Assembly (NCBI GenBank): GCA_007125165.1
Contig: SLDV01000145.1
Span: 1 to 33,911 of the forward strand
DNA length: 33,911 bases
Reading direction: 5' to 3'
Source: Geobacteraceae bacterium
Lineage (GTDB): Bacteria > Desulfobacterota > Desulfuromonadia > Desulfuromonadales > Geopsychrobacteraceae
The translations under genes were made by a program, and so were the position numbers. Shown here piece by piece: positions 6,249 through 15,073 of this stretch. The stretch's first letter is position 1; each line of letters starts with the position of its first letter. The notes under the pieces are model-generated. The model was not told the origin of the DNA and searched no databases. It saw nothing but the letters and a program-made list of their open reading frames with translations.

Positions 6249-7877
6249 ATGAGTATGTTCTGCTATCAGTGTCAGGAAACAGCCAAAGGAACCGGTTGTA
6301 CCATCGCCGGTGTATGTGGAAAAAAAGAGGATACCGCCGGTTTACAGGATCTGCTGGTTTATACCCTCAAAGGGCTGGCAGTTGTCGCCGAGGAAGCAAA
6401 GAAACAGAACAAATTGGACCCGTCTGTCGGGTTGTTCATTTGCCAGGGTTTCTTTGCCACCATTACCAATGCCAACTTTGATAACGCCCGCTTTGTTGAT
6501 CTGATCAAAGCATCTGTTTCCAAGCGCGATGCTCTCAAGCTAGCCATCGGTTACAGCAGTGATCTCGATGTCGTCAACTGGAACGGTCCTGAGAGCAGCT
6601 ATGCTGCCAAGGCCGCCGAGGTCGGTGTCTTGTCGCAAGCCAACGAAGATGTCCGTTCCTTGCGTGAATTGCTTATTTACGGACTGAAGGGAATGGCCGC
6701 TTACACCGATCACGCTGCAGTGCTCGGGTTTGAGAAGCCGGAGATCTATGAGTACATGATTTCTGCCCTTGCTACGACCACTCGGGATTTGAGTGTCGAC
6801 GAGATGGTCGGCCAGGTTCTCAAGTGTGGTGAAGTTGCGGTGACTGCCATGGCGTTGCTGGACGAAGCCAATACCACAACCTACGGCAACCCTGAAATGA
6901 CCACCGTTAACCTGGGTGTCCGTGGCAACCCCGGTATTTTGATTTCCGGGCACGATCTCAAGGACATGGAAGAGCTGCTCAAGCAGACCGAAGGAACCGG
7001 CGTGGATGTTTATACTCACAGTGAAATGCTACCGGCCAATTACTATCCGGCCTTCAAGAAGTACGATCACTTTGTTGGCAATTACGGCAACGCCTGGTGG
7101 CTGCAGGACAAGGAATTTACGTCATTCAACGGTCCGATTCTGATGACAACCAACTGCATCACGCCGGTCAAGGAGGCTTATCGTGACCGGATTTACACCA
7201 CCGGCATGGCAGGTTGGCCCGGTGCCACTCATATCGCTGATCGGATGGATGGCGGGAGCAAGGACTTTTCTGAAATTATTACCAAAGCTAAAACCTGTGC
7301 GCCACCGCTCGAGATAGAAACCGGCACCATCGTTGGCGGTTTCGCCCACGCCCAGGTGATGGCCCTGGCAGATAAGGTGATTGATGCGGTTAAGTCGGGT
7401 GCGCTCAAGCGCTTCGTCGTTATGGCCGGTTGTGACGGACGTCAACCGGGCCGCAACTATTTTACCGAAGTTGCCAAGGCGCTACCGGAAGATACCGTTA
7501 TCCTCACTGCCGGGTGTGCTAAATTCCGCTACAATAAGCTCAACCTCGGTGATATCGGTGGTATTCCCCGGGTTCTGGATGCGGGTCAGTGTAATGACTC
7601 CTACTCCCTGGCCTATGTGGCGTTGCAACTCAAGGAAGTTTTCGGTGCTGCAGATATCAACGATCTGCCCATTTCCTACGATATTGCCTGGTATGAGCAG
7701 AAGGCGGTTGTAGTTCTGCTGGCCCTCCTAGCCATCGGCGTCAAGCACATCCGTCTTGGACCGACATTGCCAGCCTTTTTGTCGCCGAATGTGGCCAAGG
7801 TTCTGGTGGAGAACTTTGATATCAAGCCGGTTGGTGATGTTGCCGGCGACGTCGCTGCCATTATGGCCGGTAATTGA
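6249..7877 (+). CDS. hcp: Hybrid cluster protein (hydroxylamine/nitric oxide reductase), class I
   Basis: Hcp carries a cubane Fe-S cluster and a hybrid Fe-S-O cluster, reduces hydroxylamine in vitro and is linked to nitric oxide detoxification. The 542-residue product starts [10 protein letters not shown] and has the N-terminal spacing C5-x2-C8-x8-C17-x5-C23 of class I proteins of strict anaerobes, not that of the E. coli class. Later cysteines in TTNCI, MAGCDG and TAGCAKF fit the hybrid-cluster ligands. The frame is open from 6153, but the ATG at 6249 follows AAAGGAGAG and gives the conserved N-terminus. It is transcribed alone, divergent from the DUF1858-type operon, and ends at a terminator. 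No hcr reductase gene is adjacent. The protein should be cytoplasmic. Confidence 0.96.
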   Translation: MSMFCYQCQETAKGTGCTIAGVCGKKEDTAGLQDLLVYTLKGLAVVAEEAKKQNKLDPSVGLFICQGFFATITNANFDNARFVDLIKASVSKRDALKLAIGYSSDLDVVNWNGPESSYAAKAAEVGVLSQANEDVRSLRELLIYGLKGMAAYTDHAAVLGFEKPEIYEYMISALATTTRDLSVDEMVGQVLKCGEVAVTAMALLDEANTTTYGNPEMTTVNLGVRGNPGILISGHDLKDMEELLKQTEGTGVDVYTHSEMLPANYYPAFKKYDHFVGNYGNAWWLQDKEFTSFNGPILMTTNCITPVKEAYRDRIYTTGMAGWPGATHIADRMDGGSKDFSEIITKAKTCAPPLEIETGTIVGGFAHAQVMALADKVIDAVKSGALKRFVVMAGCDGRQPGRNYFTEVAKALPEDTVILTAGCAKFRYNKLNLGDIGGIPRVLDAGQCNDSYSLAYVALQLKEVFGAADINDLPISYDIAWYEQKAVVVLLALLAIGVKHIRLGPTLPAFLSPNVAKVLVENFDIKPVGDVAGDVAAIMAGN

Positions 7878-7947
7878 TGTTCTGCTAAACTGCTTGCTGG
7901 ATCCTTTGCCAGACTGCCAAGGATGACCAGAAGACAGAGATAGCGGT

Positions 7948-7985
7948 AAAGGGTGTCAGGAAATTTGTCCCGGCACCCTTTTTTT
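7948..7985 (+). terminator. Intrinsic terminator after hcp
   Basis: AAAGGGTG (7948-7955) pairs with CACCCTTT (7974-7981) and leads into a run of seven T ending at 7985. It lies 71 bases after the hcp stop, separating hcp from hisG. Confidence 0.88.
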
Positions 7986-8032
7986 ATCAGCAAAACAACA
8001 AAGTTTTCGGGGGTGTTTTAATAAAAGTGTTC

Positions 8033-8061
8033 TTGAATTTTTTACGGTGTATTGTCAGAAT
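8033..8061 (+). promoter_or_regulatory. Candidate sigma-70 promoter for hisG
   Basis: TTGAAT (8033-8038) and CAGAAT (8056-8061) are spaced by 17 bases, each matching the consensus at four of six positions. They lie between the hcp terminator and hisG, where a new promoter is needed. The match is modest, so this is only a candidate. Confidence 0.3.
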
Positions 8062-8105
8062 GCCGTGTTGAACTTTTTTTAATTTACAGAGGCGGGAATT
8101 TCTTT

Positions 8106-9044
8106 ATGTCTTATGGAAGAAAAGAAGGTGTTCTGTATTTCGGTATCCCTTCCGGTAGTTTGAACGAACAGGTCTTGCGGTTGCTGGAAAAATCGGGCCG
8201 CCCCTTAAAGCCCGGTCGGCAATACGAAATGATGGGCCCCTACGATCAGGATGTTGTTTTTCGTATTCTCGATCGCAAAGAGATGCCGCAGAAGGTACGA
8301 GACGGCGTAGTCGATTGCGGTATAACCGGCAAGGATTACGTTTTTGAGGCGGAGATGGAAGATCATCTGGCAGTGCTTGGTGATTTCATTTTTTCCAAAT
8401 ACACCAATCAGCCATCACGCCTGGTGCTGGCGACCCGTCAGGAGTCCGGTATTTCGACACCGGCAGATTGTCGGGGCAAGATCATCGCCACAGAGCTCCC
8501 CAATCTGACCCGTCGTCGTATGAAGGAACTTTTCGATCTGGATGATATTCAGATTATGCGCAGTGAAGGGAAGACTGAAGCCAAGGTCATGATGGGCGAG
8601 TCGGATGCCTTCACCGATATCACTGAAACCGGTGCGACCCTCAAGGCCAACGGTAATATCATCGTGGCGGAACTTTTCACTTCCAATCCGCAGCTTATTG
8701 CCAATAACGATGCCGTTGCCGATCCGATCAAGCTGGAAAAGATGGAAGATATCCGCATCTGTATTGATGCGGTGTTGCGCGCCGAACGTGAACCTGTGTT
8801 CATGGTCTTTATGGATGTGCCGACTGCGGTACTGCCCAAAGTAGAAAAAATGCTCCCTTCAGTGGTGTCACCGACGGTCAGCCCGGTTATTGACGAACAA
8901 TGGTGCAGTGTTTCCGTAGTTATTCGTGAATCGCAGTTGAATATTCTGGCACCCAAGCTGCTGCGTCTTGGCGTTGACGGCATTGTACCGATTCCGGTGC
9001 CGAAGGTGTTTACCCAGGACATGGTGCGGGCAAAGTATTTTTAG
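8106..9044 (+). CDS. hisG: ATP phosphoribosyltransferase, long form
   Basis: HisG condenses ATP with PRPP in the first step of histidine synthesis. The product shows FGIPSGSLNEQVLRLLEKSGR near the start, VDCGITGKDYV, and the PRPP-binding stretch SDAFTDITETGATLKANG. At 312 residues it includes the C-terminal regulatory domain of the long HisG form, which is feedback-inhibited by histidine and needs no HisZ partner. The frame is open from 8052, but the ATG at 8106 follows a GAGGCGGG ribosome site and matches family N-termini. hisI follows after a long structured spacer; the other his genes are not in this window. Confidence 0.94.
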   Translation: MSYGRKEGVLYFGIPSGSLNEQVLRLLEKSGRPLKPGRQYEMMGPYDQDVVFRILDRKEMPQKVRDGVVDCGITGKDYVFEAEMEDHLAVLGDFIFSKYTNQPSRLVLATRQESGISTPADCRGKIIATELPNLTRRRMKELFDLDDIQIMRSEGKTEAKVMMGESDAFTDITETGATLKANGNIIVAELFTSNPQLIANNDAVADPIKLEKMEDIRICIDAVLRAEREPVFMVFMDVPTAVLPKVEKMLPSVVSPTVSPVIDEQWCSVSVVIRESQLNILAPKLLRLGVDGIVPIPVPKVFTQDMVRAKYF

Positions 9045-9071
9045 TCACAATAGTGCAGTATGTAGTCAACA

Positions 9072-9177
9072 AGTCGTTCTCCCCGAGTGGTTTTGTCCGG
9101 GAAACCAGGCAGACGATTCGATTCCCGGCCTGAATCATGCCTGAATGACGGTTCAGGGGATGCCTTTGGGAACGACT
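9072..9177 (+). ncRNA. Predicted multi-hairpin RNA structure between hisG and hisI
   Basis: An 8-bp outer stem AGTCGTTC (9072-9079) with GAACGACT (9170-9177), extendable by two pairs including a G-U, encloses two inner hairpins. These are CCGGGAA (9097-9103) with TTCCCGG (9122-9128), and CCTGAA (9129-9134) with TTCAGG (9152-9157), directly adjacent. Together they would form a compact three-way junction of 106 bases. No open reading frame explains it. It could be a leader element for hisI, a processed spacer or a degenerate repeat family. I recognise no named riboswitch. Confidence 0.4.
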
Positions 9178-9245
9178 GATCGCGCTCAAGCCGCTCCTTC
9201 GCGGAGGGCTGAAGAGTAACTGTGATGTTAGCAGCAGGAGGCGTT

Positions 9246-9641
9246 GTGGAGAAGAAAAAGCTCGAAGAGGGGAACGAACTATGCGTCGATTTCGATAAGC
9301 GCGGTGGTTTTGTTCCGGCAGTTGTTCAGGACGTCGCCGACGGGCGCATCCTGATGTTGGCCTATGTCAATCAACAGGCACTGCAGACAACGCTGGAGAA
9401 GGGGATGGCTACATTCTGGTCAACCTCGCGCAACGAACTCTGGACCAAGGGTGAAATCTCAGGAGACTACCTGAAAATTGTCGACATTTATACCGATTGC
9501 GATCAGGATGCACTCATCTACCGGGTTGAGCCCCAAGGTGGTGGCGCCTGCCACACCAGAGATCCACAATCGGGGCGAACCCGCTCAAGCTGTTTTTACC
9601 GTAAGCTCAATCTGTCAGAGGGCAGTTTGCAAGCTTTTTAA
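9246..9641 (+). CDS. hisI: Phosphoribosyl-AMP cyclohydrolase
   Basis: HisI opens the purine ring of phosphoribosyl-AMP in the third step of histidine synthesis, using zinc. Family motifs are clear: VVQDVADGRILMLAYVN, ATFWSTSRNELWTKGE, the metal-binding DCDQDALIY, and the C-terminal GGGACHT and SCFYR cysteines. No HisE domain follows, so this is the single-function form. The frame is open from a GTG at 9222 and an ATG at 9225, but both lack a good ribosome site. The GTG at 9246 has AGGAGG four bases upstream and gives 131 residues, close to the family length, so I prefer it. A small hairpin (9189-9210) just upstream could affect translation. Confidence 0.9.
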   Translation: MEKKKLEEGNELCVDFDKRGGFVPAVVQDVADGRILMLAYVNQQALQTTLEKGMATFWSTSRNELWTKGEISGDYLKIVDIYTDCDQDALIYRVEPQGGGACHTRDPQSGRTRSSCFYRKLNLSEGSLQAF

Positions 9642-9656
9642 ACTGGATATCTTTCC

Positions 9657-9679
9657 AGCTCCCGTTGTGCCGGGGAGCT
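9657..9679 (+). terminator. Hairpin after hisI without a T tract
   Basis: AGCTCCC (9657-9663) pairs with GGGAGCT (9673-9679) across a 9-base loop, 15 bases after the hisI stop. No T run follows, so it is a weak candidate for transcript-end stabilisation and not a canonical terminator. Confidence 0.3.
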
Positions 9680-9680
9680 T

Positions 9681-9747
9681 CGTAGGGTGGGCATTGCCCT
9701 CCAGACCCCAGAATATGAAGTAATCGATGGGCGGAGCTCATCCTGCC
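9681..9747. repeat. Decayed palindromic intergenic repeat (GTAGGGTGGGC type)
   Basis: The left arm at 9681-9702 begins CGTAGGGTGGGCATTGCCC and the right arm at 9726-9747 (GATGGGCGGAGCTCATCC, then TGCC) is its imperfect reverse complement, with about 13 of 22 positions matching. Repeats that begin GTAGGGTGGGC are familiar as dispersed intergenic palindromes in many bacteria. This one looks old and mutated. Confidence 0.4.
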
Positions 9748-9853
9748 TGACTTTTTTTGGGGCGCCGGCGGATGCAGTTAAACGTTCCGAATAAGAATCT
9801 GACGTTTGTCTGATGTCCACAATAAGGCTGTTATTAGCACGGAGTAGTTGCTG

Positions 9854-11809
9854 ATGAAATTCGAGCCGATCAACAAAACCAACCTGTTTACCAAGATGAT
9901 TGCATGTCTTGGCGTTGTCTCCTTGTTGCTGCTGGGTTTTATTGTTGTCAAGTCGCAACTTGATACCATCAGCATCATTGCCGAGAAAGAAAAAGAAACC
10001 GCTCAGATGGCCATCGACGTGGTCCCGCGGCGCTTTCATGTCAGTCGCCAGATTCTCAACGCTTCTATCGGCCAGATGGTGCTCAACGAGGGACTTGTTA
10101 AAGCTTTTGCCCAGAGAGACCGACAGGGGCTCGCGATCACAGCCCTCTCCGCGGTAGAACTTTTACGGCGCTCGGATATTGATATTTACCACTTCCATCT
10201 CCCTGACAACCGCACTTTTTTCCGCGCACACCGTCCTGATTTTTACGGTGATGACCTGACAGAATTACGGCCGATGGTGGCGGAGGTTAACCGGACCAGG
10301 CGGCCCGCTGTCGGCTGGGAAGAAGGGGTGAACGGCTATGCCCTGCGCCATATTGAGCCGGTTTTTTATCAGGGAGAATATGTCGGTGCCCTCGAATTGG
10401 GGATGTATCTTGAAGAGCGTATCCTCAACATCTGGAAGCGGGCGGTGTTCGGGGAGTGGCTTCTCTGTTCACACAAGGATGGTGTGCAGAAAAGAGTTGC
10501 CGGCACGACGGAGCGCGAATGCCAACTGCATCTTTCTGCAGAGGATCTTGCCGCTCTGAACAACAATGAGAATCTGTTCTTTCGGGTTGATCACGAGTTT
10601 GTTCAGGTGATGCCTTTAAAAGATTACAGCGGTGCAGTGAATTTTCACGTTAAACGCATCCACGACAACTCAGAAATTCTTGAACTGGCGATAAGCCAGC
10701 GGAATAGCAGTATTATTTACGGCCTGTTGATGGTTGGCGTGGGTTTTCTGGTGTTTGCATCCCTGATCCGTTTCTTCCTGGCCCCCCTGAAGTACCTGGT
10801 TGACAAAGCCCGTACATTTGCCGACGGCAATCTGGAACACCCGATTGAAGTGAAAACCTCTGATGAGATTGGATTGCTCGCCACAACCATGGAAGTGATG
10901 CGCCAATCCCTGCAGGCCAGCAGAAAGGATCTTGAAGAGAGTAGAGAACTGTTCAAAACCCTGTCAGATGTGGCGACAGACTGGATTCTCTGGCAGACTC
11001 CACAAGGTGAAATAGTTTATACCTCACCGGCCTGCGAGAGGATTACCGGTTATTCGGAAGGCGAGTTGATTGCCAATCCCGGTTTGATCAAGGAGATGAT
11101 TCATCCGGAGGACTTGGAGCAATGGTTGACTCACTTTCATGATGCCGCGCAGCAGAAAGATCCCGATGGAGTTCAGTACCGGATCGTTACCAAACAGGGG
11201 GCACTCAAATGGATTGATCATGTCTGTCTTCCGGTTTACGATAAATACGGCGAATTTGTCGGTATCCGCAGCAGCAATACAGATATCACCAGCCGAAAAA
11301 AAACCGAGACTGAACTAGAGTATTTAAGTTTACGCGACAAGCTGACCGACCTTTACAATCGCGCTTTTCTGGAAAGTGAAATGGAGCGCTTCGAAGGCGG
11401 GCGTGGTTATCCGGTGACTATCATCGCTGCTGATCTTGATGGGTTGAAACTGGCCAACGATACGTTCGGTCACAAAAAAGGTGATGAATTGCTGACGGCC
11501 GCATCTGACCTCATGCGCAGGTGTTTGCGCAAGGAAGATATTCTTGCCCGGGTTGGTGGTGATGAATTCATTGCCCTGATGCCTGCTACCGATAAAAAAA
11601 CAGGAGAAACCGTCGCCAGGCGGATCCAGCAGGCCGTCGATAAGTACAATGAAGGACGCAGCGATCTTCCCCTGGGAATTTCCATCGGTGTTGCTTCCAG
11701 CGAGGGTCCCCAGACCAGTCTGGCGGAAACAATGCGCAAAGCGGATGACCTGATGTACCAGGACAAGCGCGTGCGAAAGCGGCGCAGTCTTGGAACGCCG
11801 TCTCTTTAG
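9854..11809 (+). CDS. Membrane diguanylate cyclase with Cache sensor, HAMP and PAS domains
   Basis: The 651-residue product should make cyclic-di-GMP in response to a periplasmic ligand. Order of parts: membrane segment 1 (about 12-34), a periplasmic dCache-like sensor (about 40-280, including GQMVLNEGLVKAF and the EPVFYQGEYVGALELGM strand), membrane segment 2 (about 287-309), HAMP (about 310-362), PAS (about 364-480, ending in the SNTDITSRK linker) and GGDEF (about 490-645). The catalytic GGDEF (568-572) is intact, and RKED (559-562) five residues upstream is the RxxD inhibitory site, so product feedback is expected. ATG 9854 lies nine bases after GGAG; the TTG and CTG codons just before it are too close to that site. 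No EAL domain is present. Confidence 0.93.
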   Translation: MKFEPINKTNLFTKMIACLGVVSLLLLGFIVVKSQLDTISIIAEKEKETAQMAIDVVPRRFHVSRQILNASIGQMVLNEGLVKAFAQRDRQGLAITALSAVELLRRSDIDIYHFHLPDNRTFFRAHRPDFYGDDLTELRPMVAEVNRTRRPAVGWEEGVNGYALRHIEPVFYQGEYVGALELGMYLEERILNIWKRAVFGEWLLCSHKDGVQKRVAGTTERECQLHLSAEDLAALNNNENLFFRVDHEFVQVMPLKDYSGAVNFHVKRIHDNSEILELAISQRNSSIIYGLLMVGVGFLVFASLIRFFLAPLKYLVDKARTFADGNLEHPIEVKTSDEIGLLATTMEVMRQSLQASRKDLEESRELFKTLSDVATDWILWQTPQGEIVYTSPACERITGYSEGELIANPGLIKEMIHPEDLEQWLTHFHDAAQQKDPDGVQYRIVTKQGALKWIDHVCLPVYDKYGEFVGIRSSNTDITSRKKTETELEYLSLRDKLTDLYNRAFLESEMERFEGGRGYPVTIIAADLDGLKLANDTFGHKKGDELLTAASDLMRRCLRKEDILARVGGDEFIALMPATDKKTGETVARRIQQAVDKYNEGRSDLPLGISIGVASSEGPQTSLAETMRKADDLMYQDKRVRKRRSLGTPSL

Positions 11810-11877
11810 TGCCTTTTACTCATAGCAATATCCTGGCGCGTGAGTTCGTAGCCTCCATGCTTTTATATGGGGTTTAC

Positions 11878-12037
11878 TGATTAGCACCAATCTTCCGCTG
11901 AGCCCTTCTCCTGGGGGAGAAGGTGGCTGAAAGCCGGATGAGGGGGCTTTAGGTGGTCTAAAATCGCCCCCTCACCCTAGCCCTCTCCCTCAGGGAGAGG
12001 GGATAATTTGGCATCTACGGAAGATTAGTTCTAATCA
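11878..12037. mobile_element. 160-bp MITE-like inverted-repeat element with three internal hairpins
   Basis: The outer arms TGATTAGCACCAATCTTCCG (11878-11897) and its inverse at 12018-12037 match at 18 of 20 positions. Inside are three perfect stems: CCTTCTCC/GGAGAAGG (11904-11923), TGAGGGGGC/GCCCCCTCA (11939-11974) and CCCTCTCCC/GGGAGAGGG (11981-12001). The sequence ATGGGGTTT just left of the element and ATGGGGGTTT just right of it could be a remnant target duplication differing by one G. No protein is encoded. It could be a non-autonomous transposable element or a composite of REP-type palindromes; the CCCTCTCCC hairpin is a widespread repeat type. It fills much of the 436-base gap between the diguanylate cyclase and dnaB genes. 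Confidence 0.55.
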
Positions 12038-12095
12038 GATGGGGGTTTGTGACGTCGGTGTGTTGAACAGTGACCGACTTATTGTTTTCATTTGT

Positions 12096-12121
12096 GAGGG
12101 TCTTTAGCTGGCCCTCTTTTT
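12096..12121 (+). terminator. Intrinsic terminator upstream of dnaB
   Basis: GAGGGTC (12096-12102) pairs with GGCCCTC (12110-12116), six Watson-Crick pairs and one T-G, with a 7-base loop and five T immediately after. It would stop read-through from the diguanylate cyclase region before dnaB. Confidence 0.7.
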
Positions 12122-12245
12122 AGTTTTGTGTCACCGTGGTTTCCTGTTATCGTTCCGGCATCATTCGTGTTCATCTGTAGGCGTCGAACGAGCACAATGT
12201 AGTTTTCCCAATCGGAAACTGATTCGGTTGTCTGGAGAAAAGCGT

Positions 12246-13616
12246 ATGTCCAACCCATCATCACACCGTCTGCCACCACAGAACCTCGAAGCTGAAATGT
12301 CGGTCCTCGGCGGGGTTCTGCTGGAAAATGAAGCGCTGAATCGTGCGCTGGAACTCCTTACGCCGAGCGATTTTTACCGCGAGAGTCATCGTAAAATTTT
12401 CAACGCCCTGATCCGGCTTTCTGACCGCAATGAACCGGCCGACCTGGTGACCTTGACGGCAGAACTCAAGTCGCGCCAGGAGATGGAAAGCGCCGGGGGG
12501 AGCAGCTATCTGACGACTCTGGTTGACTACGTTCCGACTGCGGCCAATATTTCCTACTACTGCAAACTGGTTAAAGAAAAGGCCGTTGCCCGCAAGCTGA
12601 TAGAGGTGTCTACTGACATTGCGACTCAAGGTTATGATGGCGGCAACATGGAGGAAATTCTTGATCAGGCCGAGAAGGCGATCTTCGAGATTTCCGAAAA
12701 TCGTACCCGACCATCCTATTTTCCTGTTCGGGATATTCTTAAAGATACCTTTCGCACCATTGAAAAGCTCTATGAACGTAAGGAGCTGGTTACCGGGGTG
12801 CCGACCGGTTATCTTGATCTGGATAAAATGACGGCCGGCCTGCAGCCAAGTGACCTGATCATTATTGCTGCGCGCCCGTCCATGGGAAAAACCGCATTTG
12901 CCCTGAACCTGATTGAGTACGCGACAACCCACGTTGACAATCCGGTGCCGGCGGTTATTTTTTCACTGGAAATGAGCAAGGAACAATTGGTGCAGCGGAT
13001 GCTCTGTTCATTGGCCAGGGTTGATGCCGGGCGTCTGAGAACCGGTCATCTGGGCGAGTCGGACTGGCCGAAGTTGACCATGGCCGCCGGCCAGCTCAGC
13101 GAGACCCAGATGTTTATCGATGATACTCCAGCCATATCGGTGCTTGAATTACGCTCCAAAGCACGACGTCTCAAAGCGGAGCATGGGCTGGGTTTGATCG
13201 TTGTTGACTACCTGCAATTGATGCGCGGGAACAACCCGGAAAGTCGTCAGCAGGAGATCTCGGAAATTTCTCGCTCCTTAAAAGCCCTGGCCAAGGAACT
13301 GTCGGTTCCGGTAGTTGCTCTCTCACAGCTCAATCGTTCATTGGAGAGCCGTACTGACAAGCGTCCGGTGATGGCTGACTTGCGTGAATCGGGCGCCATT
13401 GAGCAGGATGCCGATGTGATTATGTTCATCTATCGGGAAACGGTTTATTGTGAAGACTGTAAAAGTCGTGATAAAACCTGCGAAAAGGGGCATGAAAAGG
13501 ATGCTGAGATCGTCGTCGGCAAGCAACGCAACGGACCGATCGGTAACGTTCATCTGACATTCCGCGGCGAATTTACCCGGTTTGAAAATCAGGCCCGGCG
13601 GGAAGAAGGCTATTGA
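12246..13616 (+). CDS. dnaB: Replicative DNA helicase DnaB with a Cys-rich insertion
   Basis: DnaB is the hexameric helicase that unwinds DNA at the replication fork. The 456-residue product has the N-terminal domain (PQNLEAEMSVLGGVLL), the linker, and the RecA-like domain with Walker A ARPSMGKTA (209-217), Walker B LIVVDYLQL (317-325) and the KQRNGP arginine-finger segment (426-431). Just before that segment lies an unusual stretch with C402, C405, C412, C-E-K-G-H and H416, where E. coli DnaB has a short cysteine-free loop. This resembles a small zinc-binding loop. The ATG at 12246 follows GGAG; the open frame upstream to 12126 reads as non-coding. The gene ends exactly where the convergent ntrC gene ends, with no spacer. 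Confidence 0.97.
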   Translation: MSNPSSHRLPPQNLEAEMSVLGGVLLENEALNRALELLTPSDFYRESHRKIFNALIRLSDRNEPADLVTLTAELKSRQEMESAGGSSYLTTLVDYVPTAANISYYCKLVKEKAVARKLIEVSTDIATQGYDGGNMEEILDQAEKAIFEISENRTRPSYFPVRDILKDTFRTIEKLYERKELVTGVPTGYLDLDKMTAGLQPSDLIIIAARPSMGKTAFALNLIEYATTHVDNPVPAVIFSLEMSKEQLVQRMLCSLARVDAGRLRTGHLGESDWPKLTMAAGQLSETQMFIDDTPAISVLELRSKARRLKAEHGLGLIVVDYLQLMRGNNPESRQQEISEISRSLKALAKELSVPVVALSQLNRSLESRTDKRPVMADLRESGAIEQDADVIMFIYRETVYCEDCKSRDKTCEKGHEKDAEIVVGKQRNGPIGNVHLTFRGEFTRFENQARREEGY

Positions 13617-15059
13617 TCAGTCACCATTGTTGCGCTTGACATCGATGCCCAGGGTGTTGATTTTTTTACGCAGGGTATTGCGGTTGATACCAAGAACCTC
13701 AGCGGCTCGCACCTGATTGCAACGGGTTTTCTGCAGGACAATGTTAATCAGCGGACGTTCGATCTGGTGCAGTACCATCTCATAAAGGTTGTCCATTTCG
13801 CACAAGTTCATCTGCGCCAGAGAGCTTTCGAGCTTGCGGCAGACCAGCCCCTCAAGGGAATCTTCGTGAAGACCTGCCGGCACCTTCCCGCACAGGTCTG
13901 GAAAATCGGCTGGAGTCAGGACATGATTGGGGCATAACAGCGAGGCTCGCTTGATGGTATTCTCCAGTTCGCGAACGTTGCCGGGCCAGTGATGATTCCC
14001 GAGCATATCGAGAGCTTCCGGGCTGCACTCGATGGATTCAATGCCGAAATCCTGACGCGCTTTCTGCAGAAAAAACTCGACCAGCATCGGAATGTCTTCA
14101 CGTCGATCCCGCAGTGGCGGCAGTGAAATGGGAACGACGTTAAGGCGATAGAAGAGATCCTCACGAAAGCTTTTGTTTTCCACCTGCTCGGCCATGTTCT
14201 GGTTGGTTGCCGCAACAATGCGGACGTTGACCTTGAGGACCTGGTGTCCGCCGGTTCGTGTAATTTCTTTTTCCTGCAGTACTCGCAGCAACTTGGCCTG
14301 TAATTCCAGCGGCATGTCGCCGATTTCGTCAAGAAACAGGGTTCCCTCTTCAGCCTGCTCGAATTTGCCCGCCTTGCGCTCTGTTGCCCCGGTAAAAGCA
14401 CCTCGTTCGTGACCAAAAAGTTCATTCTCGAGTAATTCACGCGGGATGGCGGCGCAGTTAATGGCAATGAATGGTTTGCCCAGGCGTGAGCTGTTCATAT
14501 GGATGGCGCGGGCGATCAGTTCCTTGCCGGTACCGCTTTCGCCGGTGATCAGGACAGTCACATCAGAGCCGGCGACTCGGCCGAGGGTTTTGTAGACTGT
14601 CTGCATGGTCTGACTGTTGCCGATGATGGTGCGCCCGAAATTGTACTGGCTCTGTATTTCACTTTTGAGTTGATCAATCTGTTCAGTGACGGCAGCCGCC
14701 TTTGTCGCTTTAAGAATAATGGCGTCCAGAGCAGTCAGATCAAAGGGTTTGGTCAGATAATCATAGGCGCCGTTCTTCATGGCGGTGACGGCGTGTTCCA
14801 TGGTTGCTTCAGCGGTCATGATGACGACCAGTGTTTGCGGGTGTTCGTCGCGAATAAACTTGAGGACTTCAAGTCCGCTCATCCCCGGCATTTTGATGTC
14901 GAGAATCGCCAGGTCGTAACGGCGTTTTTGCACCATATCCTGAGCCTGAATACCGTCTTCCGCTGTTTCTACATCATAGTTTTGTTTTTTCAGTGCCTTG
15001 GAAAGAACCCAGCGGATGCTCTCCTCGTCATCAGCGACAAGAATGCGCGAAATTGCCAT
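13617..15059 (-). CDS. ntrC: Sigma-54-dependent response regulator NtrC
   Basis: NtrC activates sigma-54 promoters of nitrogen-assimilation genes when phosphorylated by NtrB. The 480-residue product has a receiver domain (acidic D10-D11, phospho-acceptor D54, K104), an AAA+ domain with Walker A GESGTGKE (173-180), the sigma-54 contact GAFTGA (220-225) and Walker B LFLDEIGD (241-248), and a C-terminal Fis-type helix-turn-helix ([20 protein letters not shown]). D54 matches the position in enteric NtrC. It lies 14 bases after the kinase gene with its own GAGGT site, as the last gene of dusB-glnL-ntrC. Many NtrC-family regulators exist, but gene order supports true NtrC. Confidence 0.9.
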   Translation of the reverse strand: MAISRILVADDEESIRWVLSKALKKQNYDVETAEDGIQAQDMVQKRRYDLAILDIKMPGMSGLEVLKFIRDEHPQTLVVIMTAEATMEHAVTAMKNGAYDYLTKPFDLTALDAIILKATKAAAVTEQIDQLKSEIQSQYNFGRTIIGNSQTMQTVYKTLGRVAGSDVTVLITGESGTGKELIARAIHMNSSRLGKPFIAINCAAIPRELLENELFGHERGAFTGATERKAGKFEQAEEGTLFLDEIGDMPLELQAKLLRVLQEKEITRTGGHQVLKVNVRIVAATNQNMAEQVENKSFREDLFYRLNVVPISLPPLRDRREDIPMLVEFFLQKARQDFGIESIECSPEALDMLGNHHWPGNVRELENTIKRASLLCPNHVLTPADFPDLCGKVPAGLHEDSLEGLVCRKLESSLAQMNLCEMDNLYEMVLHQIERPLINIVLQKTRCNQVRAAEVLGINRNTLRKKINTLGIDVKRNNGD

Positions 15060-15073
15060 GTCAATTTACCTCG

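Noticed and set aside
9097-9128. tRNA-like T-arm (GATTCGATTCCC) in the hisG-hisI spacer
   Set aside because: The surrounding bases do not give an acceptor stem, D-arm or anticodon arm, so no tRNA cloverleaf can be built.
12261-12932. 223-residue minus-strand open frame
   Set aside because: It is antisense to the N-terminal half of dnaB and has no independent support.
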